From NCBI GenBank assembly GCA_934456365.1, contig CAKSHC010000006.1, positions 62,001 through 126,000 of the forward strand: 64,000 nt of DNA, given 5' to 3'. Made by a program: the position numbers and the translations under genes. Below are positions 56,934 to 64,000 of the stretch, piece after piece. Position 1 is the first letter of the stretch. Each line of letters starts with the position of its first letter. Below the pieces are notes generated by a model. It did no database searches and was not told where the DNA came from. It saw only the letters and a list, made by a program, of their open reading frames with translations. This DNA is from an uncultured Eubacteriales bacterium. GTDB lineage: Bacteria; Bacillota; Clostridia; Oscillospirales; UMGS1783.

Positions 56934-57572
56934 TTGCCTGTGCTTCGCTATCTTCTGGCGGCGCTGGTGTGCTATCTGATCTCCAACATCAACCCCGCCA
57001 TCATTCTTTCCAACCTGATCTACCATAAGGATATCCGCGGCTTCGGCAGCGGCAACGCCGGCACCACCAATTCCTTCCGGGTCTTCGGCCCTCAGATCGG
57101 CATCCCCGTGATGCTCTTCGATATCGGCAAAGGCGCGCTTTCGGTCTACCTCGGCGGCGTGCTCCTTCTGGGCGGCGCCTGGTACTGCATCGCCTATGCC
57201 GGATTCTTCGCCGTGCTCGGCCATTGCTACCCGGTCGCCTTCGGCTTCCGCGGCGGCAAGGGCGTGGCCACCATCGCCGGAATGCTCATCGTGCTGGATT
57301 GGCGGGTCTTCCTCGGCGCGCTCGCCGGCTTTCTGGTGGTGCTCGCCATTGGGCGCATGATGTCGGTCGCCAGTATGTCCAGCATTGTCTTCGCCCCGGC
57401 TTCGGTCTATGTCTTCTCCTGCCTGGTCGACGGGAAGCCCTTCTCGGCCGTCTGGCCGCAAATGCTGGTCGCCTTCTTCTTCGGCGCCATTCTTCTGTTC
57501 ACCCATCGGGATAATATCCGCCGTCTGTTCCAGGGCAAGGAAAACCGGATCGGACGGGTCAAAAAGAGCTGA
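56934..57572 (+). CDS. plsY: Acyl-phosphate:glycerol-3-phosphate acyltransferase PlsY
   Basis: 212 residues from a TTG at 56934 (GGGGAGG seven bases upstream). Five-helix membrane enzyme of the first phospholipid step. The three family motifs are visible: RGFGSGNAGTTNSFR (about 36-50), GHCYPVAFGFRGGKGVAT (about 98-115) and the final HRDNIRRLFQGKENRIG. Confidence 0.95.
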   Translation: MPVLRYLLAALVCYLISNINPAIILSNLIYHKDIRGFGSGNAGTTNSFRVFGPQIGIPVMLFDIGKGALSVYLGGVLLLGGAWYCIAYAGFFAVLGHCYPVAFGFRGGKGVATIAGMLIVLDWRVFLGALAGFLVVLAIGRMMSVASMSSIVFAPASVYVFSCLVDGKPFSAVWPQMLVAFFFGAILLFTHRDNIRRLFQGKENRIGRVKKS

Positions 57573-57609
57573 ATTTTATCAAGGAATGAGAAAAGAAAGG
57601 AAACCAACC

Positions 57610-58506
57610 ATGAGAACCTGCGTACTGTGCAACCCCCGCGCCAACAACGGAAAAGGAGATCAGGCCAAAGAAGCCGTCCGCGCCGCTCTGGCCGGAAAAG
57701 ACCTCGAATTCATCAACGTCGTCGGGCTGGACTATAAGGCTCTTCTGGCCGAGCTGACCGAGGAAGACGAAATCATCCTGGTCGGCGGCGACGGCACCCT
57801 GAATTTCTTTGTCAACGCCATCGGCGACGAGCCCTTGCGCCCGTCTGTCTATACCTTCCCCGCCGGCTCCGGCAACGACTTCGCAAAAGACCTCGGCATC
57901 GAGCCCGGCACCCTCTCGGAGCGCATCAACGTCTACCTCGAAAACCTCCCCACCGTCACCGTCAACGGCGAAACCCAGCGCTTCCTCAACGGCATCGGCT
58001 ACGGGATCGACGGCTATTGCTGCGAGGTCGGCGACCAGCTGCGCGAAACCTCCGATAAGCCCGTCAACTACGCCGGCATCGCCATCAAGGGCCTGCTCTT
58101 CCATTATAAGCCCACCCTCGCCTCCGTCACGGTCGACGGGAAGGCCTTTTCCTATCCGAAAACCTGGCTCGCCCCGTCCATGAACGGCCGCTACTACGGC
58201 GGCGGCATGGAGGTCGCCCCGCGCCAGGACCGCCTGAATCCCGAGCGCAAGCTCAGCCTCGTTATCATGCACGGCTCGGGCAAGCTCAAAACGCTGATCG
58301 TTTTCCCTTCTATCTTCAAGGGCGAGCATGTGAAGCACGAAGAAATGGTCGCCGTGCATGAGGGCCGCGAGATCCGCGTCGCCTTCGATCGCCCCGTCGC
58401 CTTGCAGATCGACGGCGAAACCCGCCTGAACGTCACGGAATATACCGTCCGCGCCGCCGCTGTCTGCGCGCGCGAGGAAGCCAAGGCGGCGCCCCAAACG
58501 GTCTGA
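57610..58506 (+). CDS. dagK: Diacylglycerol kinase-family lipid kinase
   Basis: 298 residues from the ATG at 57610 (AAAGGAAA upstream). Soluble DagK/LCB5-type kinase: NPRANNGKG at the N-terminus, the nucleotide-binding VGGDGTLNFFVNAI (about residues 59-72) and PAGSGNDFAKDLG (about 86-98), then a C-terminal beta domain. It recycles diacylglycerol to phosphatidate, which fits the preceding plsY, although the exact lipid substrate is not certain. Confidence 0.88.
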   Translation: MRTCVLCNPRANNGKGDQAKEAVRAALAGKDLEFINVVGLDYKALLAELTEEDEIILVGGDGTLNFFVNAIGDEPLRPSVYTFPAGSGNDFAKDLGIEPGTLSERINVYLENLPTVTVNGETQRFLNGIGYGIDGYCCEVGDQLRETSDKPVNYAGIAIKGLLFHYKPTLASVTVDGKAFSYPKTWLAPSMNGRYYGGGMEVAPRQDRLNPERKLSLVIMHGSGKLKTLIVFPSIFKGEHVKHEEMVAVHEGREIRVAFDRPVALQIDGETRLNVTEYTVRAAAVCAREEAKAAPQTV

Positions 58507-58526
58507 CCCCTCAGAGGAGGATTTTC

Positions 58527-61499
58527 ATGCTGGAACTCAAGGATATCAAAAAAGACTACCCGGCGGGCGGCTCGACCGTTCCCGCCCTGCGCGGACTCTC
58601 CCTGAAATTCAAAAAGGGAGAGTTCGTTTCCATTCTCGGCCCCTCCGGCTGCGGAAAAACAACCCTGCTCAACATCATCGGCGGCCTCGACCAGTATACC
58701 AGCGGCGACCTGCTGATCGAGGGCCGCTCCACCAAGCACTTCAAGGACCGCGATTGGGACACCTATCGAAACCATACCATCGGCTTCGTCTTCCAGAGCT
58801 ATAACCTCATCCCGCACCAAACGGTGCTGCAAAACGTCGAGCTCGCCCTCTCCCTCTCGGGTATCCCCCGCGCCGAGCGCCGGGAACGCGCCACGGCCGC
58901 TCTGCGCCAGGTCGGCCTGGGCGACCAGCTCAAAAAGAAGCCCAGCGAAATGTCCGGCGGCCAGATGCAGCGCGTGGCCATCGCCCGCGCCATCGTCAAC
59001 CGCCCCGAAATCATCCTGGCCGACGAGCCCACCGGCGCGCTCGACACCGAAACCAGCGTGCAGGTCATGGAAATCCTGCGCGAGCTCGCGCAGGACCACC
59101 TCGTCATCATGGTCACCCACAACCCCGAGCTCGCCGAGCGCTATTCCACCCGCATCGTGCGGATGCTCGACGGCCGGGTGATCGACGATTCCGCCCCGCC
59201 CCTGCTCCCGCCCCATCCCATCTTCTCCCGGTCCGAGAGCCGCAGAAAGCGCCCCTCCCTCAAGCTCTCCACCGGCTTTTCCCTCTCGCTCAAAAACCTC
59301 TTCTCCAAAAAAGGGCGCACCCTCCTCACCTCGTTTGCCGGCAGCATTGGCATCATCGGCATCGCGCTGGTCTACGCCGTTTCCGCCGGGATGACCGATT
59401 ATATCAGCACCGTCCAGGAAGACACCCTCTCTTCCTATCCGCTCACCCTGGAATCGCGCCACATGGATATCTCCTCGCTGGTCGAAACCTTTATGGGCAA
59501 AGCCCAGTCCTCCGGCGAGCATGGGATGGACGCCGTCTATGAGAAAACCATGCTCTACGACCTCGTCCATTCCCTCTCTTCCTCCAACGTCCAGGAAAAC
59601 GATCTCGCCGCCTTCAAAACCTATCTCGAAGCCCTCGAGCAGTCCGACCCCGAACGCGCTGGCGCCGTCAGCGGCGTCCGCTACGCCTATGGCGCCGATC
59701 TGCTTGTCTATACCGAGTCGGAATCCGGCCAGATCCTGCGCTCCGATACCTCGGAATTGATGACCGAACTGGTCACCGAATATATGGGCGCCACCATGGC
59801 CTCCATGATGCAGGGAAGCCAGGAAATGCAGACCAGCTTCTTCTCCAGCGCCTATTCCTCTTCTACCATGTGGGAGGAAATGCTCTCCGGCCAAAACGGC
59901 GAAACCATCAACCCCCTCTTAAAAAAGCAGTACGACCTCGTCTACGGCGAGTGGCCCTCGGCGTATAACGAAGTCCTGTTGGTCGTCGACGAGCGCAACG
60001 AGCTCAGCGACCTCACCCTCTATGCCCTCGGCCTGAAAAGCAAGGAGGAGATCTCCGAAATCATGAAGGCCGCCGTCAGCGAGTCGGAAATTTCGGTAGA
60101 ATCCCAAAGCTGGACGTTTGAGCAGATCTGCGACCGGGAATTCCGCGTCATCCTCCCCGGAGCCTGCTACCAGCTCGACGAGGCCAGCGGAACCTACGTC
60201 GACCTGCGCGACACCTCCGCCGGGCTGAAATATCTCTACGACAACGGCGAAACCATCCGCGTGTCCGGCATCATTCGGAAAAATCCGGACGCCGTTTCCG
60301 GCATGCTCCAGGGCTCGATCGCCTATACGAGCGGTCTTACCGAGCGCATTCTGAACCGCGCCGAGGAATCGGACGCCGTGAACGACCAGCTCTCCCGTCC
60401 CGATACCGATATCTTCACCGGCCTGCCCTTCCCGAGCGATTCCGATTCGCTGGACGAAACCGAACGCGCCGAGCGCTTCCTGGAGATCGTCGAGCAGCAG
60501 ACCGAGGCCGAACGCGTCAAAACCTATCGCCGCATCCTCTCCACCCCCTCGGAGGAAACCCTCCAGAATGCCGTGGATTCCGCCCTCGGCGCCATGGACC
60601 GCGCCGCCATGGAGGAGCAGATGCGCTCCGCGCTGGCGCTGCAAACCGGGATATCTTCCGATAAGATCGATTCCTACCTCGCCGCCATGAGCGACGACGA
60701 CCTCAAATCCCTCTTTGCCGATGCCATCCGCACCCAGGTCAAGGAGCAGCAGGCCGCCCAGGTCGAGGCTTCGCTGGCCGGGATCCCCGAAGAAACCCTC
60801 GCCGCCCAGCTGCAATCCTCGATGGATCAGTGGGATACCTCCCAGCTCGCCTCCTTCTATGAGAACGCGCTGGAGTTCTCGGAATCCACCCTCAAGGAAA
60901 ATCTCATCCGCCTCGGCCGCGTCGACCTTTCCGATCCCTCCGAGATCCACCTCTATGCCGCCACCTTCGCGGATAAGGATGAGATCAAAGCCATCATCGA
61001 CGACTACAATTCCAACGCCCCTGAAAACCACGAGATCCGCTATACCGACTACGTCGGCCTCATCATGTCTTCGGTCACCACCATCATCAACGCCATCACC
61101 TATGTCCTCATCGGCTTTGTCGCGGTGTCGCTGATCGTGTCGTCCATCATGATCGGGGTCATCACCCTGATCTCGGTCCAGGAGCGCACCAAGGAGATCG
61201 GCATCCTGCGCGCCCTCGGCGCCAGCAAGCGCAATGTGTCGACCATGTTCAACGCCGAAACCATGATCATCGGATTTGCCTCCGGCCTGATCGGCGTGCT
61301 GGTCACCTACCTTTTGTGCATCCCCATCAACCTGATCCTCCATTCGCTGACCGGCATCTCCAACCTGAGCGCCTTCCTGCCGCCCCAGATCGCCCTGCTT
61401 CTGGTCGTCGTCAGCACCCTGCTCACCCTTATCTCCGGCATCATCCCCTCCCGCAGCGCCGCCCGGAAAGATCCGGTCGTCGCCCTGCGCACGGAATAA
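58527..61499 (+). CDS. MacB-type ABC transporter, ATPase fused to FtsX-like permease
   Basis: 990 residues. ATPase domain at the N-terminus (Walker A GPSGCGKTTL about 37-46, signature MSGGQMQRV about 141, Walker B IILADEPTGALD about 160-170), first membrane helix about 265-290, a large extracellular domain of about 550 residues, then three helices (about 850-980) with the FtsX pattern TKEIGILRALGASKRNV. This is the tripartite-type mechanotransmission fold, but in Gram-positives it usually acts in peptide resistance, lipoprotein or toxin handling. The regulator or partner is not adjacent. Terminator follows. Confidence 0.88.
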   Translation: MLELKDIKKDYPAGGSTVPALRGLSLKFKKGEFVSILGPSGCGKTTLLNIIGGLDQYTSGDLLIEGRSTKHFKDRDWDTYRNHTIGFVFQSYNLIPHQTVLQNVELALSLSGIPRAERRERATAALRQVGLGDQLKKKPSEMSGGQMQRVAIARAIVNRPEIILADEPTGALDTETSVQVMEILRELAQDHLVIMVTHNPELAERYSTRIVRMLDGRVIDDSAPPLLPPHPIFSRSESRRKRPSLKLSTGFSLSLKNLFSKKGRTLLTSFAGSIGIIGIALVYAVSAGMTDYISTVQEDTLSSYPLTLESRHMDISSLVETFMGKAQSSGEHGMDAVYEKTMLYDLVHSLSSSNVQENDLAAFKTYLEALEQSDPERAGAVSGVRYAYGADLLVYTESESGQILRSDTSELMTELVTEYMGATMASMMQGSQEMQTSFFSSAYSSSTMWEEMLSGQNGETINPLLKKQYDLVYGEWPSAYNEVLLVVDERNELSDLTLYALGLKSKEEISEIMKAAVSESEISVESQSWTFEQICDREFRVILPGACYQLDEASGTYVDLRDTSAGLKYLYDNGETIRVSGIIRKNPDAVSGMLQGSIAYTSGLTERILNRAEESDAVNDQLSRPDTDIFTGLPFPSDSDSLDETERAERFLEIVEQQTEAERVKTYRRILSTPSEETLQNAVDSALGAMDRAAMEEQMRSALALQTGISSDKIDSYLAAMSDDDLKSLFADAIRTQVKEQQAAQVEASLAGIPEETLAAQLQSSMDQWDTSQLASFYENALEFSESTLKENLIRLGRVDLSDPSEIHLYAATFADKDEIKAIIDDYNSNAPENHEIRYTDYVGLIMSSVTTIINAITYVLIGFVAVSLIVSSIMIGVITLISVQERTKEIGILRALGASKRNVSTMFNAETMIIGFASGLIGVLVTYLLCIPINLILHSLTGISNLSAFLPPQIALLLVVVSTLLTLISGIIPSRSAARKDPVVALRTE

Positions 61500-61507
61500 G
61501 CGAATCA

Positions 61508-61545
61508 AAAAAGGAAGTCCGACGCGAAGCCGGACTTCCTTTTTG
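61508..61545. terminator. Bidirectional terminator
   Basis: A 14-bp stem AAAAAGGAAGTCCG/CGGACTTCCTTTTT with a nine-base loop, between the ABC gene and the converging rrf2-type gene. Confidence 0.9.
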
Positions 61546-61563
61546 TTATGCGGATTTTTTCTG

Positions 61564-61986
61564 TTAAAACTGCGCCTTGCCGGAAAGCAGATCGGCAAAG
61601 GTGATGGCCGAAAGCCGCGCCTTGATCTCCTCGGCCAGGTCGATGAAAACATGCCGCAGCGGGCAGGGGAGCCCCTGCTGGGTGCCCGGATGGGAGCAAA
61701 CGTAGCCGTCGGTGTTGCAGCGGGCGATGGGAATCTCTCCCTCGATCGCCGCCACCACATCGTAAAGCGAGATCTTCTCCGGCGTCCCCACCAGACGATA
61801 CCCGCCGTGCGCCCCCTTGACCGAGGCCAAAATGCCGGCCAATTTCAGCTTTCTCAGGATCTTCAGCGTGAAGCGCAGGGAAACCCCGATCCGCTCGGAA
61901 AGCGTGGCTGCGTCGGCCTTTTCACCGGTCTGCGACAGGTCGTAAACAATGCGCAGAGCATAGTCGGACTCCAGCGTCAGAACCAT
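61564..61986 (-). CDS. Rrf2-family transcriptional regulator
   Basis: 140 residues. Winged helix (LTLESDYALRIVYDLSQTG, ATLSERIGVSLRFTLKILRK, GGYRL; residues 2-68) and a C-terminal segment with three Cys (RCNTDGYVCSHPGTQQGLPC, about 93-112) spaced as in iron-sulfur-binding Rrf2 proteins such as IscR/NsrR. It therefore probably senses redox, iron or NO. The start follows the fba stop by one base, so it is expressed with aldolase; there are no isc/suf genes nearby. Confidence 0.88.
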   Translation of the reverse strand: MVLTLESDYALRIVYDLSQTGEKADAATLSERIGVSLRFTLKILRKLKLAGILASVKGAHGGYRLVGTPEKISLYDVVAAIEGEIPIARCNTDGYVCSHPGTQQGLPCPLRHVFIDLAEEIKARLSAITFADLLSGKAQF

Positions 61987-61987
61987 C

Positions 61988-62854
61988 TCAGCCCTCGAAG
62001 CCCTGGGCTTTTCCCGAGGAGCCGAACAGGCGCATCTTGCCGCGCACGGCCTCCTTCACAGCCTCGCGCCCCGGACCGCAGTATTTGCGCGGATCGAAGA
62101 TCTCGGGATCGTCGGCAAACACCTTCTTGATCGCGTCGGTGAAGGGCACGCGCAGATCGGTGTCGATGTTGATCTTGCAGATGCCCAGCGAAATGGCCGT
62201 GCGGATCTGCTCGTCGGTCACGCCGGAAGCCCCGTGGAGCACCAGCGGAATATCCACCACCTTGCGGATCTCGGCCAGCCGGTCAAAGTCCAGCTTGGGC
62301 ACGCCCTTGTACTTGCCGTGGGCCGTGCCGATGGCCACCGCCAGCGAATCCACCCCCGTCTTCTCGGCGAAATCGCGCGCCTCGTCGGGATGGGTGTAAA
62401 CCGCGTCGTTCTCGTCCACCTTCACATCGTCCTCGATGCCGACCAGCTTGCCCAGCTCGGCCTCCACCGAAACGCCGCACGCATGCGCCGCTTCGCACAC
62501 CCGGCGCACAATGGCGATGTTCTCTTCATAAGGCAGCGCCGAACCGTCGATCATCAGGTTGGTCCAGCCATGCTGCAGGCAGCGGATGGTGGTTTCGTAT
62601 TTCAAACCGTGATCCAGGTTGAGCACAACGGGAACGTTGGTCTTCGAAGCCGCCAGGCGAACCATCTCGGAGAGATAGTCGATCCCGGCGTAGCGCAGCG
62701 CCCCCTCGGAGGTCTGCACGATCACAGGCGACTGCTCTTCATCGGCAGCCTCGATGATTCCCTGCAAAAACTCCATGTTATTGAAGTTGAAGGCTCCGCA
62801 GGCATAGCCGCGGCGACGGGCGTCCAGCAAAACGGATTTTCCGGAAACGAGCAT
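61988..62854 (-). CDS. fba: Class II fructose-bisphosphate aldolase
   Basis: 288 residues. Zinc aldolase of glycolysis/gluconeogenesis. Zinc and catalytic residues are in VVLNLDHGLKYETTIRCL (His and Asp), AELGKLVGIEDD, VAIGTAHGKYKG and LVLHGASGVTDEQI, with KINIDTDLR at the phosphate site. GAGGAGAT ribosome site; first gene of the fba-rrf2 unit. Confidence 0.95.
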   Translation of the reverse strand: MLVSGKSVLLDARRRGYACGAFNFNNMEFLQGIIEAADEEQSPVIVQTSEGALRYAGIDYLSEMVRLAASKTNVPVVLNLDHGLKYETTIRCLQHGWTNLMIDGSALPYEENIAIVRRVCEAAHACGVSVEAELGKLVGIEDDVKVDENDAVYTHPDEARDFAEKTGVDSLAVAIGTAHGKYKGVPKLDFDRLAEIRKVVDIPLVLHGASGVTDEQIRTAISLGICKINIDTDLRVPFTDAIKKVFADDPEIFDPRKYCGPGREAVKEAVRGKMRLFGSSGKAQGFEG

Positions 62855-62885
62855 AAGATCTCCTCCTAAATGTTTTTTTCAAACC

Positions 62886-62914
62886 ATTATACACCAACCG
62901 TTTCCATTTCGCAA
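62886..62914 (-). promoter_or_regulatory. Promoter of fba-rrf2
   Basis: On the minus strand TTGCGA (62914-62909), 17-base spacer, TATAAT (62891-62886). It lies inside the 3' end of the yfhO-like gene, so fba is probably not dependent on read-through. Confidence 0.65.
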
Positions 62915-64000
62915 GAGGAAACCGTCGGATCCTGCTTTTTTTTACGCCGGGGCAGCGCCAGATAGAGCGCCGTGACCGCCGCCGCGCCCGAAGCGACCCT
63001 CAAACCGGTCTTCAGCCCGGGCGTTTCGTAGGAAAACTGAATGTCGTTTTCTCCCTCTTCGCAGACCACCGCCATGAATCCGGCATTGACGCGGTAGATC
63101 CTGGCTTCCTCGCCGTTTACCGTCGCGCTCCAACCGGAATCATAGGGAACCGAGAAGAAAACGACCCGCCGCTTTTCGGCGGTGAATTTGGCCGAGAAGG
63201 AATCCCTCCCGTAGGAAAATTCGGAGCAAACGTGTTCCCGCCGCCGCGCCGCCACCGCCGTCACATCGCTCTGCTCCTTGGAGAAGAGCAGCTCCTCCGA
63301 CTCGGGCAAAACGGCGCGCAGCTCGTCGGCGTCTTCGTCCTCCACCACCAGCGTGTTGAGCATCTTGCGGGTGCGGGTCGTGGGCAGATAATTTTTCTCC
63401 AGCTGCGAACGGGTGATGAAATCCTCGTAGGAAAAGCCCATGGGGATAAAGGAATCCAGCGTGTAAACCGAAAAATCCCCATCCTCGTAGGCGTAGGTGT
63501 AGCCCGGATAGCTGTTGCGGTTTTCGTTTTCCAGATCAAAGAGATAGTGCGCGCTCAAAAGCGAGTGCAGCCACAGATTCGATACCTCGGGCGCCGAATT
63601 CACGCTGCGGGAATTCCCTATCGTTTCGTAAAAATCAAAAATCGAGCCGGGCACGATCGAGTGGAAGCAGCGCACACAGGGCATGTTCCAATACATCCCC
63701 GCGTTCTTGTCGGCATGGGTCGTGTCGATCCGCTCGGCGTCGGAAAGAACGGTTTCCTTCTGCCCGCGCTCGGTCACATACCGCCGGGCAAAGGTCTGCG
63801 CCGAGCCTCGGGAAAGATCCTTGCCCGAGCCGATGTAGAAAAGCCCGAACAGGATCACATAGCACCCCAGGAAAAGCGTGAGCGGCACCGTCAGATCAAG
63901 CCCCTTTTTCTTGATCGCCCGCATTCCGAAGAAAAGGATCGCCGCGTCCAGCGCCGTCAGCGCAATGTGCACATAAAGCAGCGGCAGATTGGGCGAAAGC
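62887..64000 (-). CDS. YfhO-family membrane protein, C-terminal part (5' end outside window)
   Basis: The frame stays open to the right edge (reads LSPNLPLLYVHIALTALDAA before and through the GTG at 63972), so the gene continues beyond the window. Visible part: one or two membrane helices (about the first 60 residues here), a long extracellular region with FFSVPYDSGWSATVNGEEA and RVNAGFMAVVCEEGENDIQF, typical of YfhO C-termini, and a last helix with an RRKKK tail. YfhO proteins have 10-14 helices and are linked to glycosylation of lipoteichoic acid in Bacillus; that role here is inference. Confidence 0.85.
   Translation of the reverse strand, partial: LSPNLPLLYVHIALTALDAAILFFGMRAIKKKGLDLTVPLTLFLGCYVILFGLFYIGSGKDLSRGSAQTFARRYVTERGQKETVLSDAERIDTTHADKNAGMYWNMPCVRCFHSIVPGSIFDFYETIGNSRSVNSAPEVSNLWLHSLLSAHYLFDLENENRNSYPGYTYAYEDGDFSVYTLDSFIPMGFSYEDFITRSQLEKNYLPTTRTRKMLNTLVVEDEDADELRAVLPESEELLFSKEQSDVTAVAARRREHVCSEFSYGRDSFSAKFTAEKRRVVFFSVPYDSGWSATVNGEEARIYRVNAGFMAVVCEEGENDIQFSYETPGLKTGLRVASGAAAVTALYLALPRRKKKQDPTVSSCEMETVGV

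Overview
The window is about 64 kb of GC-rich, gene-dense DNA that looks like the chromosome of a spore-forming anaerobic Clostridia (Oscillospiraceae/Ruminococcaceae-like). The support is: a SpoIIID gene, a glycyl-radical enzyme with its activase, two type III glutamine synthetases, an LL-diaminopimelate aminotransferase, DUF4364, a DUF177/YceD-rpmF pair, Clostridia-style NPxTG-like surface anchoring, strong AGGAGG ribosome sites and TTGACA-N17-TATAAT promoters. There are no phage genes, transposases or cas genes.

Layout. 1-1.1 kb: end of the phosphate operon (pstB, phoU). 1.1-5.6 kb: a G5/3D-domain cell-wall protein, dapL (apparent ACG start) and glutamine synthetase III copy 1. 5.9-7.6 kb: two paralogous SDR proteins that have both lost the catalytic Tyr. 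7.7-14.6 kb: a secreted protein, a LysR regulator next to a heterodimeric ABC exporter, and a shortened MocR-type regulator whose PLP lysine is Gln. 14.6-15.3 kb: an orphan I-C-like CRISPR array with a consensus promoter, and facing away from it a single repeat-like unit with its own promoter. 15.3-18.1 kb: a membrane glycosyltransferase and an O-antigen-ligase-like protein. 18.1-21.8 kb: iclR, glycyl-radical enzyme and activase operon. 22-26 kb: tetR, cdsA, a 77-nt copy of the mocR 3' end, a P-loop ATPase and DUF4364.

26.2-33.2 kb is a carbohydrate regulon: a four-domain wall-anchored binding protein, a LacI regulator, a second membrane-anchored binding protein and a GH36-type lipoprotein. 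The two structural units share nearly identical promoters with a LacI-type operator just downstream of the -10.

33.2-47.6 kb is a divergent nitrogen supercluster. Leftward runs glnN2, amt-glnK fusion and asnB. Rightward runs glnA, an ANTAR antiterminator, pyrG, purB, purA, guaA and nadE. Both leaders carry intrinsic terminators whose 5' arms overlap small hairpins with the hexaloop AANGGC, which has A1 and G4 as expected for ANTAR targets. I infer that the ANTAR protein, whose receiver domain has Asn in place of the phospho-acceptor Asp, controls both arms by antitermination.

47.6-64 kb holds housekeeping genes: a murD operon with GNAT, an aluminium-resistance/methionine gamma-lyase-like protein and a GIY-YIG protein; RNase P RNA; a lipoprotein; spoIIID; yceD-rpmF-der-plsY-dagK; an ATPase/FtsX fusion; fba-rrf2; and a partial yfhO at the right edge. 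Everything is read from sequence; no database search was run, so family names rest on motif recognition.
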